A program made the translations under genes and the position numbers. Of a stretch of 64,000 nt of DNA, positions 26,681 to 35,667 are shown in pieces; within the stretch, counting starts at the first letter, position 1; each line of letters starts with the position of its first letter. This DNA is from JANQTF01 sp041741415 (GTDB taxonomy: Bacteria; Bacteroidota; Bacteroidia; J057), in assembly GCA_041741415.1 (NCBI GenBank), contig JBGSKC010000077.1, positions 38,676 to 102,675 of the forward strand, in the 5' to 3' direction. The notes under the pieces were generated by a model, which did no database searches, was not told where the DNA came from, and worked only from the letters and a program-made list of their open reading frames with translations.

Positions 26681-27583
26681 TCAATAGCTCCAGAGGTGGT
26701 GCTCATATTCCACCATCTTTTGACGACGGTATTCAGCTTCCTCAAGGGTACGGATACCCGTTCCGGAAACAACCGTCATGAAGCTGTGGAACATGCGGAG
26801 TTCAAACACTTCCCGGAGGGTTTTGTACTCTGCGTCGTTGAAGCGATTTTTCCACTGTGCGTTGTCGAGGGTTTCGAGTACATCAGCATAGCGGAAAGCA
26901 CAAAGGGCCTTTTCAGGAAGTGTTTCTCCCGGATCGGTCCAGATGATTTCGATGTACTGGATGTCGTAGATCATGGCGGAGCGAACCTTGTCAAAGACGC
27001 GGTCTTCCACAAACTGGATCACATTCTCGAAAGGTGCGGGATCGAAATCTCCACCACCTACAGCGACAGGTGCAACACCCAGGTCGTCGCCATCAACCAT
27101 GTCGAATCCACCTTCGTCACCGAGGCCCTCGTCGAAGCCGCCAAAGCCATCGCCCTCTCCAAAGAAGGGGTCATCAGTGCTGGTAGCACCATCACCTGCA
27201 CCTTCTTCATCAAAGCCCCCGCCAAAGCCGTCATCGAAGCCGTCAGTACCAGTTAAGGCACCTTCGAAGCCGCGAATTCTTTCCAGCACCTGGTCGTAGC
27301 TGAGGGGGGTAGTCAGGCTGTCCGGGTGGTAAGCCACGTACTTTCCTTCCTTCAAGCCATTGAACAAGGCCATTACAAGTCCTTCCTTCTCGGAGAATTG
27401 GGAGTTGTCGGTGTAGAACTTGTTCTCACGCTTGATCAGCGGGGCGTTCATCTTCTCGCGCAGGTCGATACGATTAACGACCTTCTGCCGATAGAAATGG
27501 TCGTCAGGACGAGTAACCATCTGGGCCTCTGCCGAAAGGCCGAAACCAGCCAGGAGCAAACCGGTGAGTGCGAATCTTCTCAT
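26681..27583 (-). CDS. gldN: GldN/PorN with acidic glycine-rich insert
   Basis: A 300-residue exported protein (signal residues 1-20) of the T9SS core; with GldK it forms the periplasmic ring under the outer membrane. Both flanks are typical GldN: DDHFYRQKVVNRIDLREKMN at the front and IQYIEIIWTDPGETLPEKALCAFRY near the end. Between residues 106 and 184 sits an extra stretch made almost only of Gly, Asp, Glu and Phe, interrupting the domain. The ATG at 27,583 is preferred to a TTG two codons upstream. It follows gldM by 15 bases. Confidence 0.9.
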   Translation of the reverse strand: MRRFALTGLLLAGFGLSAEAQMVTRPDDHFYRQKVVNRIDLREKMNAPLIKRENKFYTDNSQFSEKEGLVMALFNGLKEGKYVAYHPDSLTTPLSYDQVLERIRGFEGALTGTDGFDDGFGGGFDEEGAGDGATSTDDPFFGEGDGFGGFDEGLGDEGGFDMVDGDDLGVAPVAVGGGDFDPAPFENVIQFVEDRVFDKVRSAMIYDIQYIEIIWTDPGETLPEKALCAFRYADVLETLDNAQWKNRFNDAEYKTLREVFELRMFHSFMTVVSGTGIRTLEEAEYRRQKMVEYEHHLWSY

Positions 27584-27598
27584 TTCCAAGTCAAAGGT

Positions 27599-29329
27599 TT
27601 ATTTCACAACAATTGAAAGAGTCTTCTCAATCTCTGTGAACCTTCCATCAGCAAGCCGTTCATTCCGGAAATTGACACGGTAAATGTCATTGATCTTGAT
27701 GTACACGGTAGTACCTGGGCGCGCCTGGCGCACTTCAGTACCGAGCGGTACGTTGATGGGTTTGGTTGCATCTTGTCCGCCCACGTTCACCGAGTTCACT
27801 TTCTGTGGAGGCCCCAGCGAAAGCTGAGCCAGCACATCAATTGTCGAGATGGTGTAGCGGGCATCTTGAGGCAGAGAAGACTTAAAATCTTCATCAGGGA
27901 TCAGGGCGATCTGAATGGTAGAAGTCTTAGGCACAGGTGCGCCATTGCTCTTCTGGCCGTTGATCCGGATGTCAATAGAAGGTTTAGGAGGCTGAATCAC
28001 TTTGTAGGGGAGATCACCAATCTTGATGTTCTGCCCGTTGGTGTTTGAGCTAACGGTCACCACGCAGGTCCGGGCCTTAGGAACGATCCGGAACTTGATT
28101 TTGGACTGCTGGTTGGGGATCACATCGGCACCAGAAGCTTCGATTCTGGGGTTGTAGGCATCGCCGAGAGCGGGAACGTCGATGTTCACGTCGTTGGCAC
28201 AGTTGGCATACAGAATCTGGATGGCAGCGGAGGTCACCACAATTTCTGGCTTGCGCACGGTAAACTGGCCTTCAATCGGCAGGTCTTCAAACCCTCCTGT
28301 TGCCTTTGGAACACGGATTGTGGCCCTGTAGCTCTGTACGCCCTCTTCCTTGTTGGCACCGATCACACTGCCGGAAGCAGCAACGGTAAGAACACCGACG
28401 CTTTTGTTTTCGGGATCGGCAGTAATAGAGCCGGAAGAAGAGCTAAACTGCGGCGTGATGCTTTCAGAAGAAAGCACTGCGAACAGCTTTGCACGGAATT
28501 GCAGACCTGCTGGTACAATCGTAGCATCAGGGGCAATCAGGCCCACCACTTTATCTGCTTTAAAGGTAGCAACCCCAAGGCGCTCGTTGAGCAGGTCGAG
28601 AAGCATCTTTTGTTTCTCAAGCACATCCAGCTTCAAAGCTTCGAGGGCAGCGGTGTTAGCCACTACCGGACCTTCAAAGGTGTACAATTCCCAGGTTTTT
28701 TTGCCTCCTTCTTGAAGCACATCGGAGGACGGATCGTCTGTGAAGTTTTCGTCTTCAAAGTTAATCTGTGTGCCTTGTGTAACCCTGCCAGCCGAGTCTC
28801 TTGTAGACCGGATCTGGGCATTGTACATGGTCACAATGAACTTCACATAGTCATCGAGCTGCTGGTGCAATTTGAAAGCTTCACCAGCACCGCGGCCATC
28901 GTTGCTTTCCTGTACTTTGCCCTGGCCCATCCAGTACTGAAGGTTCAATTCTGTTTCGGCTTTGTTGAGGAGGGCACCTGTTTCAGGATCGCGGCCAGCA
29001 ATGGAATCTTCCATTACCCGGATATGGTCATCTATGATCGCAATGATGGTGGAGGTTTCTCCGCTGATCATGTCGAGGGTATCCTTCAGAAGACCTTCAT
29101 TGTCGCGCTTGCCTTGGTTGGCAATTTCGTCGCGGATTTCAGCCTTCATCGCGTCGATGAAGCTGAGGCTGTTGTCTTTCGCTTCTACCGCAGATTTGTT
29201 CAGTTTGATTTTGATGATCTCAAACGCGTTCAGAATCTCGGCAGAGACGTTCATCGCCAGAAGCGCGAGCAACACGAGATACATCATGTTGATCATTTTC
29301 TGACGAGGAGATAATTGTCCTGATGCCAT
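27599..29329 (-). CDS. gldM: GldM/PorM, T9SS motor component
   Basis: A 576-residue inner-membrane protein with a single N-terminal helix (residues 12-32) and a large periplasmic part. With GldL it forms the proton-driven motor of gliding and type IX secretion. Family marks are RQKMINMMYLVLLALLAMNVSAEIL, ETELNLQYWMG, TFEGPVVANTAALEALKLDV and YANCANDVNIDVPALG. Length is slightly above the usual 510-520. It lies between gldL (46 bases) and gldN (15 bases), as in most Bacteroidota. Confidence 0.95.
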   Translation of the reverse strand: MASGQLSPRQKMINMMYLVLLALLAMNVSAEILNAFEIIKIKLNKSAVEAKDNSLSFIDAMKAEIRDEIANQGKRDNEGLLKDTLDMISGETSTIIAIIDDHIRVMEDSIAGRDPETGALLNKAETELNLQYWMGQGKVQESNDGRGAGEAFKLHQQLDDYVKFIVTMYNAQIRSTRDSAGRVTQGTQINFEDENFTDDPSSDVLQEGGKKTWELYTFEGPVVANTAALEALKLDVLEKQKMLLDLLNERLGVATFKADKVVGLIAPDATIVPAGLQFRAKLFAVLSSESITPQFSSSSGSITADPENKSVGVLTVAASGSVIGANKEEGVQSYRATIRVPKATGGFEDLPIEGQFTVRKPEIVVTSAAIQILYANCANDVNIDVPALGDAYNPRIEASGADVIPNQQSKIKFRIVPKARTCVVTVSSNTNGQNIKIGDLPYKVIQPPKPSIDIRINGQKSNGAPVPKTSTIQIALIPDEDFKSSLPQDARYTISTIDVLAQLSLGPPQKVNSVNVGGQDATKPINVPLGTEVRQARPGTTVYIKINDIYRVNFRNERLADGRFTEIEKTLSIVVK

Positions 29330-29375
29330 GTTTTTTCTCTGTTGTTAAGTGAAAAATCGAGAAAACGGGGAGGGC

Positions 29376-30158
29376 TTATTGAACCCCTCCGGACATGGCG
29401 TTCAGCATGTTACCATACACAGTGTTGAGGCGCTTGAGGTTGGTATTGAGCGCGGACATGCCGGCTTTGTACTCCTGAGCGTCTTTGGAGGCATCTACCA
29501 TCGACTGCATAGCTTCGGTCATAGCACCATAGAACTGGTTCAATGACTTGAGGTGAGTCTTGGCATCCTGCAGTTCCAATTCGTAGATAGAATTGAGGGA
29601 ACTGAGGTTTTTGGTGACTTCCTGTACCTGGGTATGGTAAGCCTGGGCGTCAGCAGCGGCGTTGGCGAATCCACTCATGGAATCGACTGCTACGGCGTAG
29701 CTTTGGTTGAGGCTGTCAATTTTCGAAGAGGCAGAGCGGATTTTGTCTGCATAATCGTTGGTAGCACCAGCAGCGTCGGTAACAGCAGAGAGCTTGCTGA
29801 CGTTAGTGTTAAGGCCTGTCAATGTAGAAGACAGCTCACCAAACACAGAACCATCGAGCTGAGAAAGGGACTGGCTCCACGAAGTATCGGGCAGGCCAGC
29901 TGCAGGAGCAGCACTTTCATCTTCCAACTGGGGATAAACCCTTTCCCAGTGGTAGCCTTCTGCGGGGGGATCGAATGCAGAGATGAGGAACACGAAGGCT
30001 TCGGTGAACATACCGATCTGAAGCATCAGGTTGGCCCCTTCCCAGTGGAGAATTTTGAACAATGCACCCACGATTACAACCGCTGCGGCTGCACCGTAAA
30101 CGAAGTTCATGATCACTTGCCCGGAGCGGGACTTAAGAAATCCTGTTTTCTTTGCCAT
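29376..30158 (-). CDS. gldL: GldL/PorL, T9SS motor component
   Basis: A 260-residue inner-membrane protein. Two membrane helices occupy about residues 14-60 (FVYGAAAAVVIVGALFKILHWEGANLML then FTEAFVFLISAF), and the conserved Glu in this region, expected to carry protons, is present in the second helix (TEAFVF). A cytoplasmic helical tail follows with repeated SL/NT-rich heptads. It partners GldM. The ATG at 30,158 removes an 18-residue extension lacking conservation. Confidence 0.95.
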   Translation of the reverse strand: MAKKTGFLKSRSGQVIMNFVYGAAAAVVIVGALFKILHWEGANLMLQIGMFTEAFVFLISAFDPPAEGYHWERVYPQLEDESAAPAAGLPDTSWSQSLSQLDGSVFGELSSTLTGLNTNVSKLSAVTDAAGATNDYADKIRSASSKIDSLNQSYAVAVDSMSGFANAAADAQAYHTQVQEVTKNLSSLNSIYELELQDAKTHLKSLNQFYGAMTEAMQSMVDASKDAQEYKAGMSALNTNLKRLNTVYGNMLNAMSGGVQ

Positions 30159-30295
30159 TTGAACTTTCCTTTGAAGTTGACTTTCTGTTTGCCTGATGAA
30201 ATTGGTAGTCAAGGAGAAGAGGAGGAGGCGTGACCAATCTGGTCGCCACCAGACTCCCCATGATGTCGTTATGTCAAAAGAGGGGCCAAACTTAA

Positions 30296-31378
30296 TCAGA
30301 AGCCGCTAACTGCACCGGAGCGACCGATCACGGTCATGGCGCAACGGAAACCGATGAAGGATTTGGCGGTGTCGGCATACTCGTAGGAGCGGGTACCATT
30401 AGAAAGGAAGTAACCAATATCTTTCCAGGAACCTCCACGAATCACCTTGCGAAGCTTCTTCCCGGAGTTGGGCTCGCGATCGCGCTCGGTGAATTTAGGA
30501 TTGTAATAGACAGGGTTGAGGTCGTGGGCATAAGCATAGCCAGATTCTTCAAAGTCGTCTTCACACCACTCGGCAGCGTTACCAGGCATGTCATAGAGGC
30601 CGTAGTCGTTGGGGAAATAGGACCCAACAGGTGCGGTATATTCGAAGTTATCTGCGATATAGTCACCACGGCCGGGCTTGAAGTTGGCCAGGAAACAACC
30701 CTTGGAGTTGCGGAGGTAAGGGCCTTCCCATGGGTAGAGTTTGTGTTCATAGCCACCGCGGGCACCATATTCCCATTCAGCTTCGGTTGGGAGGCGGAAG
30801 CGGGGCATAGGGGCCAGCTCTCTCTCTTCGCGATACTGGTTGAGGTGGGCAGTGCGCCATTTGCAAAACTCCTGGGCAGCATACCAGTTAACACCTACCA
30901 CGGGGTACATGTCGAAAGCTGGATGCCAGAAATAGTTTTCCATGAGCGGCTCGTTGTAGGCATAGACGAAATCGCGCACCCAGACTGTGGTATCGGGGAT
31001 AATGATTTCAGCAAGGCGAGGGTCGATGGTATCGAGGGCCCCATTTTCCTGCTCACCGCCAGTTTCGTTTTCGCCGGGTCCATAGACAAACTGGCGATAC
31101 TGGTTGTTGGTGATCTCGTATTCATCCATGAAATACGCGCTGATGGTGATCTGCCGGTTGTGGGCGATCTGCGAGTAGGGAACGTCCTGGTCGTTTTGAC
31201 CCATGTGGAAGCTGCCAGGTGGGATATAGACCATGCCCATAGGCTGATACTGGTCCCATTCCGGGCGGTCCAACACGCCTGTGAGCTCCCCGTGGTGCCC
31301 AGTGCCTTTGCCGCCAAACAGCCCGCATCCTGTTGCAACAAAAGCCAGGACCGAAAGGGTGAAGAGTGCCTGTTTCAT
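30296..31378 (-). CDS. gldK: GldK/PorK lipoprotein
   Basis: A 360-residue outer-membrane lipoprotein of the T9SS ring. The signal ends at lipobox VATGC (Cys18). The domain is a formylglycine-generating-enzyme fold: MVYIPPGSFHMGQNDQD, EYEITNNQYRQFV, PVVGVNWYAAQEFCKW, RLPTEAEWEYGARGG, GLYDMPGNAAEWCED and VIRGGSWKD. The fold here serves as scaffold instead of enzyme. It is the first gene of gldKLMN, 212 bases after porP. Confidence 0.95.
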   Translation of the reverse strand: MKQALFTLSVLAFVATGCGLFGGKGTGHHGELTGVLDRPEWDQYQPMGMVYIPPGSFHMGQNDQDVPYSQIAHNRQITISAYFMDEYEITNNQYRQFVYGPGENETGGEQENGALDTIDPRLAEIIIPDTTVWVRDFVYAYNEPLMENYFWHPAFDMYPVVGVNWYAAQEFCKWRTAHLNQYREERELAPMPRFRLPTEAEWEYGARGGYEHKLYPWEGPYLRNSKGCFLANFKPGRGDYIADNFEYTAPVGSYFPNDYGLYDMPGNAAEWCEDDFEESGYAYAHDLNPVYYNPKFTERDREPNSGKKLRKVIRGGSWKDIGYFLSNGTRSYEYADTAKSFIGFRCAMTVIGRSGAVSGF

Positions 31379-31590
31379 ATCTGCGCTCAATTTCAAGAAG
31401 TATACTGTGCGATGAGGGTGAAAAAAGAAAGTGTCTCGATACACGATCGTGTGAGTCCTTTAAAGCCGCCGCCAAAAATCGCTCGCAATTATTACGCTAG
31501 TTTAAAAAGATTATTGAATGCCGGGAAGGTAAAAGCGCGGGTTTTTTTACAAGGCTTCGTACTTCTTCCAGGATTCCCTCTTTTTCCAGC

Positions 31591-32562
31591 TTAGAAATCG
31601 TCAGGATTTTCCAAAGTTTCCTTCAATTTCCCGCCCTGGCTGGTGCTGGTTGGGAAGGTAAAGGAGATGATCAGTTCGTGGGATCCAACGTCGCCGTTGG
31701 CACTCAGTGAATTCAGGGTGTAGTCGTAGGAGTACGCAATGAAGGTCCTGTCTAGTACATTCACCCCAAAAATAGCCGCGAAAGAATCGTTGAAAAAACG
31801 ATAAGAACCGCCGATTACCAGCGGCCTAAACCGCCAGTACAGCGATAAATCTACCTGAGGAGGCAGCGTTCCGTCGGTTCTGACGAAGAGCTGGGGCTCC
31901 AGGCTCTGCTGATTGTTCAACTTGTGCGTATATCCTGCAGAAAGGTAGAAGCTGCGGGTCACCCGAAAGTCGTCTCCGACCTGGGTCATGAGCAAGTTTT
32001 CCAGCGAGGGCTCCAGCAAATCCTGGCCGGAGATCCCGACGAAGTACTTGTTGTCGACCCCGGAGAAGTACAGCCCTGCACCCAAACTGGGCACGATGGT
32101 GCCAGCAGAATACTGCCCAAGGGGCACCAGAGGATCTTCCGGGCCGACATAGCGCCAGTTGGCGTTGATGGCTTTCTGGAGCATTCCGCCGTTTACCCCG
32201 ATGCTGAGGCGATTTTTCCCCATTTCCAGGTGATAGGCATAGGCCACATTTACCCCTGTAGTTGTGAGAGGACCAATCTGATCAGCAATCACATAAGCTC
32301 CGAGCCCACTGTTAATGGAGGCCACCGGGCTATGGAAAGCCAGGGTTGAAAGATTGGGGGAGCCGTCAACACCCACCCACTGCATCCGGCCGAGCAGGGT
32401 GAGGTTCATTCCGCTTTCCATCCCGAGCTGGCCGAGGCCGGCCGCTGCAGGGTTGTACACAAAGCGATTGTAGTTGTACATCGTGTTCTGGATGAACACC
32501 TGGGATGTACCAACGGAAAAGACCCCTGCTACCAGCAGAAGGGTCAGCGCAAGGTTTCTCAT
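31591..32562 (-). CDS. PorP/SprF family outer-membrane protein
   Basis: A 323-residue protein with a signal peptide (ending GTSQ) and a predicted 14-strand beta barrel. YNYNRFVYNPAAAGLG near the N terminus is the hallmark of PorP/SprF, and HELIISFTFP ends the barrel. PorP is a T9SS outer-membrane partner; in gliding species SprF anchors the adhesin SprB. Position immediately upstream of gldK matches porP. A unique C-terminal GGKLKETLENPDDF tail follows the last strand. The ATG at 32,562 is preferred to a GTG three codons upstream. Confidence 0.9.
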   Translation of the reverse strand: MRNLALTLLLVAGVFSVGTSQVFIQNTMYNYNRFVYNPAAAGLGQLGMESGMNLTLLGRMQWVGVDGSPNLSTLAFHSPVASINSGLGAYVIADQIGPLTTTGVNVAYAYHLEMGKNRLSIGVNGGMLQKAINANWRYVGPEDPLVPLGQYSAGTIVPSLGAGLYFSGVDNKYFVGISGQDLLEPSLENLLMTQVGDDFRVTRSFYLSAGYTHKLNNQQSLEPQLFVRTDGTLPPQVDLSLYWRFRPLVIGGSYRFFNDSFAAIFGVNVLDRTFIAYSYDYTLNSLSANGDVGSHELIISFTFPTSTSQGGKLKETLENPDDF

Positions 32563-32709
32563 ACTTACCACGTGATGGTCTTTTCAGGACGTCTAAATCT
32601 CAGGACTTTTTCCATAGAAACCAAACTGAGAGGGCCGGTTGCAGAAGGAGGTAGCGGGCGAAAAGAGGCAAAAAAAGAGTTATATTTTTGATTTTCAGCC
32701 AATTAACTT

Positions 32710-33486
32710 TTAAAGCATTTCTTGATCAATGCTTCTGAGGTAGGCTTCAATCGCCGAGTTCATGGAAGGTAAATTTGGCTGAGGCGCCACCACGTCAAGG
32801 CGGAGGCCCGCTTTTTCGGCCTCTTCTGCAGTAGTTTTGCCAAAAACCCCGATCCGGGTGTCGTTTTGCTTGAAGTCGGGGAAGTTTTTGAACAGCGACT
32901 CAATCCCGGAAGGAGAGAAGAAGCAGATCATGTCGTAGAAAATGTCCTTCAAATCAGAGAGATCCGAAGCGACAGTCCTGTACATCACCGATTCGAATAC
33001 GGAAATTTTGGCCTTTTCAAGCTCTTTGGTGAGTTCGTTCCGGGTTACATCGCTGCAGGGGAAGAGGTATTTTTCCTGCTTGTGCTTGTTGATGAGAGGC
33101 AGAAGATCCATGAGGTTTTTTTCGCCAACATGGAGCTTGCGCTTGCGGATCACGATGTACTTCTGGAGGTATTTGGCGGTAGCTTCTCCGACACAAAAGA
33201 AGCGTGTTTCAGGCGGAAGTTCCACCCGCATTTCCTGGATCAGGCGAAAGAAGTGATCCACGGCGACCTTACTGGAGAAAATGACAGCCGAAAAGTCCAG
33301 CGGATTAATCCCCTGCTTTCGGAAATCATTGACGCTAACCCCTTCCACCTGGATAAACTTGCGGAAGTCTAGCTTGATTCCCCATCGGTCCACGAGGCTT
33401 TTGTAGGGAGACAGCGCGGGGTCTGTGGGGGCTGGTTGGGAGATGAGAATGCTCTTGACGAGTTTTTTCACGACCTGATCACTCAT
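32710..33486 (-). CDS. hemD: uroporphyrinogen-III synthase
   Basis: A 258-residue enzyme that closes hydroxymethylbilane to uroporphyrinogen III in heme synthesis. The two-domain fold is recognisable from KSILISQPAPTD, FSAVIFSSKVAVDHFF, FFCVGEATAKYL, YLFPCSDVTRNEL, VMYRTVASDLSDL and MICFFSPSGIESLF. Sequence conservation in HemD is always low, so the assignment relies on these blocks and on the neighbouring DUF4271 gene, a common pair in Bacteroidota. The ATG at 33,486 removes an 18-residue extension. Confidence 0.88.
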   Translation of the reverse strand: MSDQVVKKLVKSILISQPAPTDPALSPYKSLVDRWGIKLDFRKFIQVEGVSVNDFRKQGINPLDFSAVIFSSKVAVDHFFRLIQEMRVELPPETRFFCVGEATAKYLQKYIVIRKRKLHVGEKNLMDLLPLINKHKQEKYLFPCSDVTRNELTKELEKAKISVFESVMYRTVASDLSDLKDIFYDMICFFSPSGIESLFKNFPDFKQNDTRIGVFGKTTAEEAEKAGLRLDVVAPQPNLPSMNSAIEAYLRSIDQEML

Positions 33487-33828
33487 AGCTGGGTCTGAAT
33501 TGATAATGGTGCCTTGTTCGAAAACGGTTGGAGGAACCAAGACGATGAACAGAAAGGCGATCTGCGGAACAGGGTCGGATCCATTTGGCTGGCTGGCCGT
33601 GGTGCAAGAGCAAGTTCAGGGCAAAAAAAGAACGAGGTGCCAGTCGACTGAAAGCGTGTTTTTGCAAATAGCGCCGATCTGCTGTGGTCCTGCGATCGGG
33701 ATTTATCAGGCAAGGAAACGATTCAAGCCATGCTGGTCTTGAGGCAGGAGCATCCGGAGAAGGCCTTGTCTTGTTGGGGACTGTCTAAAGCCATTTTTTC
33801 CCAGGCAAAAACCTTTCGAAGCCCCATT
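33487..33828. other. 342-bp gap between hemD and DUF4271 genes
   Basis: No convincing gene. A short + strand frame of about 55 codons (33,650-33,832) has no proper start and no recognised family. No terminator is evident. Confidence 0.45.
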
Positions 33829-35394
33829 CTACCATAAGACCATGTATGGCAGGACTTTGAGGGTGCAAATATACAAAAAAATCGCCCCGGCGGAAAAGCT
33901 GTAAAATTGATTTAATCCCGCGCTGGTGGCGAGCATGAGGCGAAGCTGGTGAATGAGGAACAACCCTCCTCCCAACCAGGTGCCCCAGGCCCCATATTCC
34001 GGATAGAGCATAGCGGCAGCCCAGGGGAGGCCGAGCACATACACCATCGGAAAGGTGGCAAGCATGTCGAGTCGAAGCACAGCCCTGGCAAACCTCGGCA
34101 CGCCAAAAGCGAGGGAAGCCCCACCTGCGATGCCGTAGCGAATCACGTCGAGCATGAGTTGAAGCAGAAGGCTGCGCAGCATCAGCCCGCCGAGGCTGTT
34201 GCCTTCGCTCAGCAAATGCCAGGCAATGCCGGGTGTGGCCTCCGGGCGAATGGACAACCACAGACCCTGGTCGCGAAGCATCAGGGTGGCGAGGGTAACC
34301 ACCATGGCCCAAAGGAACCAGCGGGAGACCATCCACAGCCACAATGGCCCGGGGAGCCCTGCGGCAAGGTCGCCGATGGCCTCGGTGGTCCAGCGGGCAG
34401 GCCAGAGCCAGCCCAACTGAACATCAAACATTCCCGGAAAAAACAAGCGCAAAAACAGCAACCAAACCAGGATCCCCAGCACCACAAACACGATGCTTTC
34501 CCTGCCCTCAGGCTCACCAGGAATTTGGACGAGTCTATCCAGCGACAACCAAACCCCATAATAGGAGGTGCGAAGGGCAGTTTCATCGAGCCAGTAGGCC
34601 TCTGGGATGGGGCACATGCCTGGGGCCATAGGATAGGCCGAGGTCCACATCACAGTAGCATTAGGCGGGAGGGTGGCCACCGAGGTAAGCCCGTAAAATG
34701 CGCAAAGCTTTTTTAGCCGGCGATCTGCAGGAAAAGGAAAATACACGTGCCGGATTCCGAGATCCAGCACGGGTTGCAGGGTGCGAAGCGCCTCCAATCC
34801 ATCGAAATCCCAGCCAAACTCGCGGTAATATGCCGGAACAATTGCGATGGAGTCTGCTGCGGGCACACGGCGAAGGTCTTCCTGGAGGTAGGCAGTAAGC
34901 TGCTGGCGGGTGAGCAGGCAAATGGGCGGTTGCACCCACAGGGTCGGGGGTGGCGAGAAAGGATCGGGTTCAGACACCCTCAGGGTGAGAATGAGTTCAA
35001 GGCGGAGGGCCTGCCAGCGTTCTTTCGGAATCCCGACCCACCATGCCTGCCCGGCCGTTTTTCTCACTCCCCAGTATTGACCATCCACCACAAGCTCACT
35101 CTCCCAGGCAACCCCTTCCATCCATATATATAAGGTGTCGCCTTCCACGCCTTTGAGCAGGGAGTCGGAAGGGAATACAACTTTGTGAAATGCCTGCTCG
35201 GTCAATCCTTCTGCACGCCATGGAAACTGCACCCGTTTTCCCTGGGGCGTGGCCCAGCCGTCTGTGAGGTCGAGCAGTGGCTTGGGAAACAACTGCGCGT
35301 TTGTCCAGACAGGGTCAATTTCCCTGCCTTGCAGGGTGGTTCCTGCAACCAAAAGGCCCAGCAGGGCCAAACATATGCCAGCGAGTTGTTTCAC
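33829..35394 (-). CDS. DUF4271 membrane protein with GH2-like N-terminal ectodomain
   Basis: A 521-residue protein starting at GTG 35,394 (TTG one codon earlier is possible; no in-frame ATG nearby). Residues 1-22 are a signal or anchor. Residues 40-170 look like a galactose-binding jelly roll of glycoside hydrolase family 2 (FPWRAEG..., DTLYIWMEGVAWESELVVDGQYWG, WWVGIPKERW, WVQPPICLL). Residues 180-260 look like the opening of a TIM barrel (YYREFGWDFDGLEALRTLQPVLDLGIRHVYF). From residue 300 come seven or eight hydrophobic helices of the DUF4271 type with RYGIAGGASLAF. It lies upstream of hemD, as DUF4271 genes often do. Confidence 0.75.
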   Translation of the reverse strand: MKQLAGICLALLGLLVAGTTLQGREIDPVWTNAQLFPKPLLDLTDGWATPQGKRVQFPWRAEGLTEQAFHKVVFPSDSLLKGVEGDTLYIWMEGVAWESELVVDGQYWGVRKTAGQAWWVGIPKERWQALRLELILTLRVSEPDPFSPPPTLWVQPPICLLTRQQLTAYLQEDLRRVPAADSIAIVPAYYREFGWDFDGLEALRTLQPVLDLGIRHVYFPFPADRRLKKLCAFYGLTSVATLPPNATVMWTSAYPMAPGMCPIPEAYWLDETALRTSYYGVWLSLDRLVQIPGEPEGRESIVFVVLGILVWLLFLRLFFPGMFDVQLGWLWPARWTTEAIGDLAAGLPGPLWLWMVSRWFLWAMVVTLATLMLRDQGLWLSIRPEATPGIAWHLLSEGNSLGGLMLRSLLLQLMLDVIRYGIAGGASLAFGVPRFARAVLRLDMLATFPMVYVLGLPWAAAMLYPEYGAWGTWLGGGLFLIHQLRLMLATSAGLNQFYSFSAGAIFLYICTLKVLPYMVLW

Positions 35395-35667
35395 CAATGG
35401 GTGGCGAAAATACAGAAAGAAGTAATGAGAACGAATGGGAAAGCGGGAGAATGAAAAAATGATACCGGGAAAAGATGCAGAGAAGCCGAAAGGCAGGAGG
35501 GAAACAAAAAAGCTTAGTAAGGCAATTAAACGAATGGTCGATGATTCAGGAAAAACGCCAGTCTGTTTATTTTGACAAGCTGTATGATTTTGAAGATTAT
35601 CCAGTGAAAACTGTTGGGCCTTTTCAATATTTTTATGCTGTTGGACTTGAACTCAACTTACTGATTG

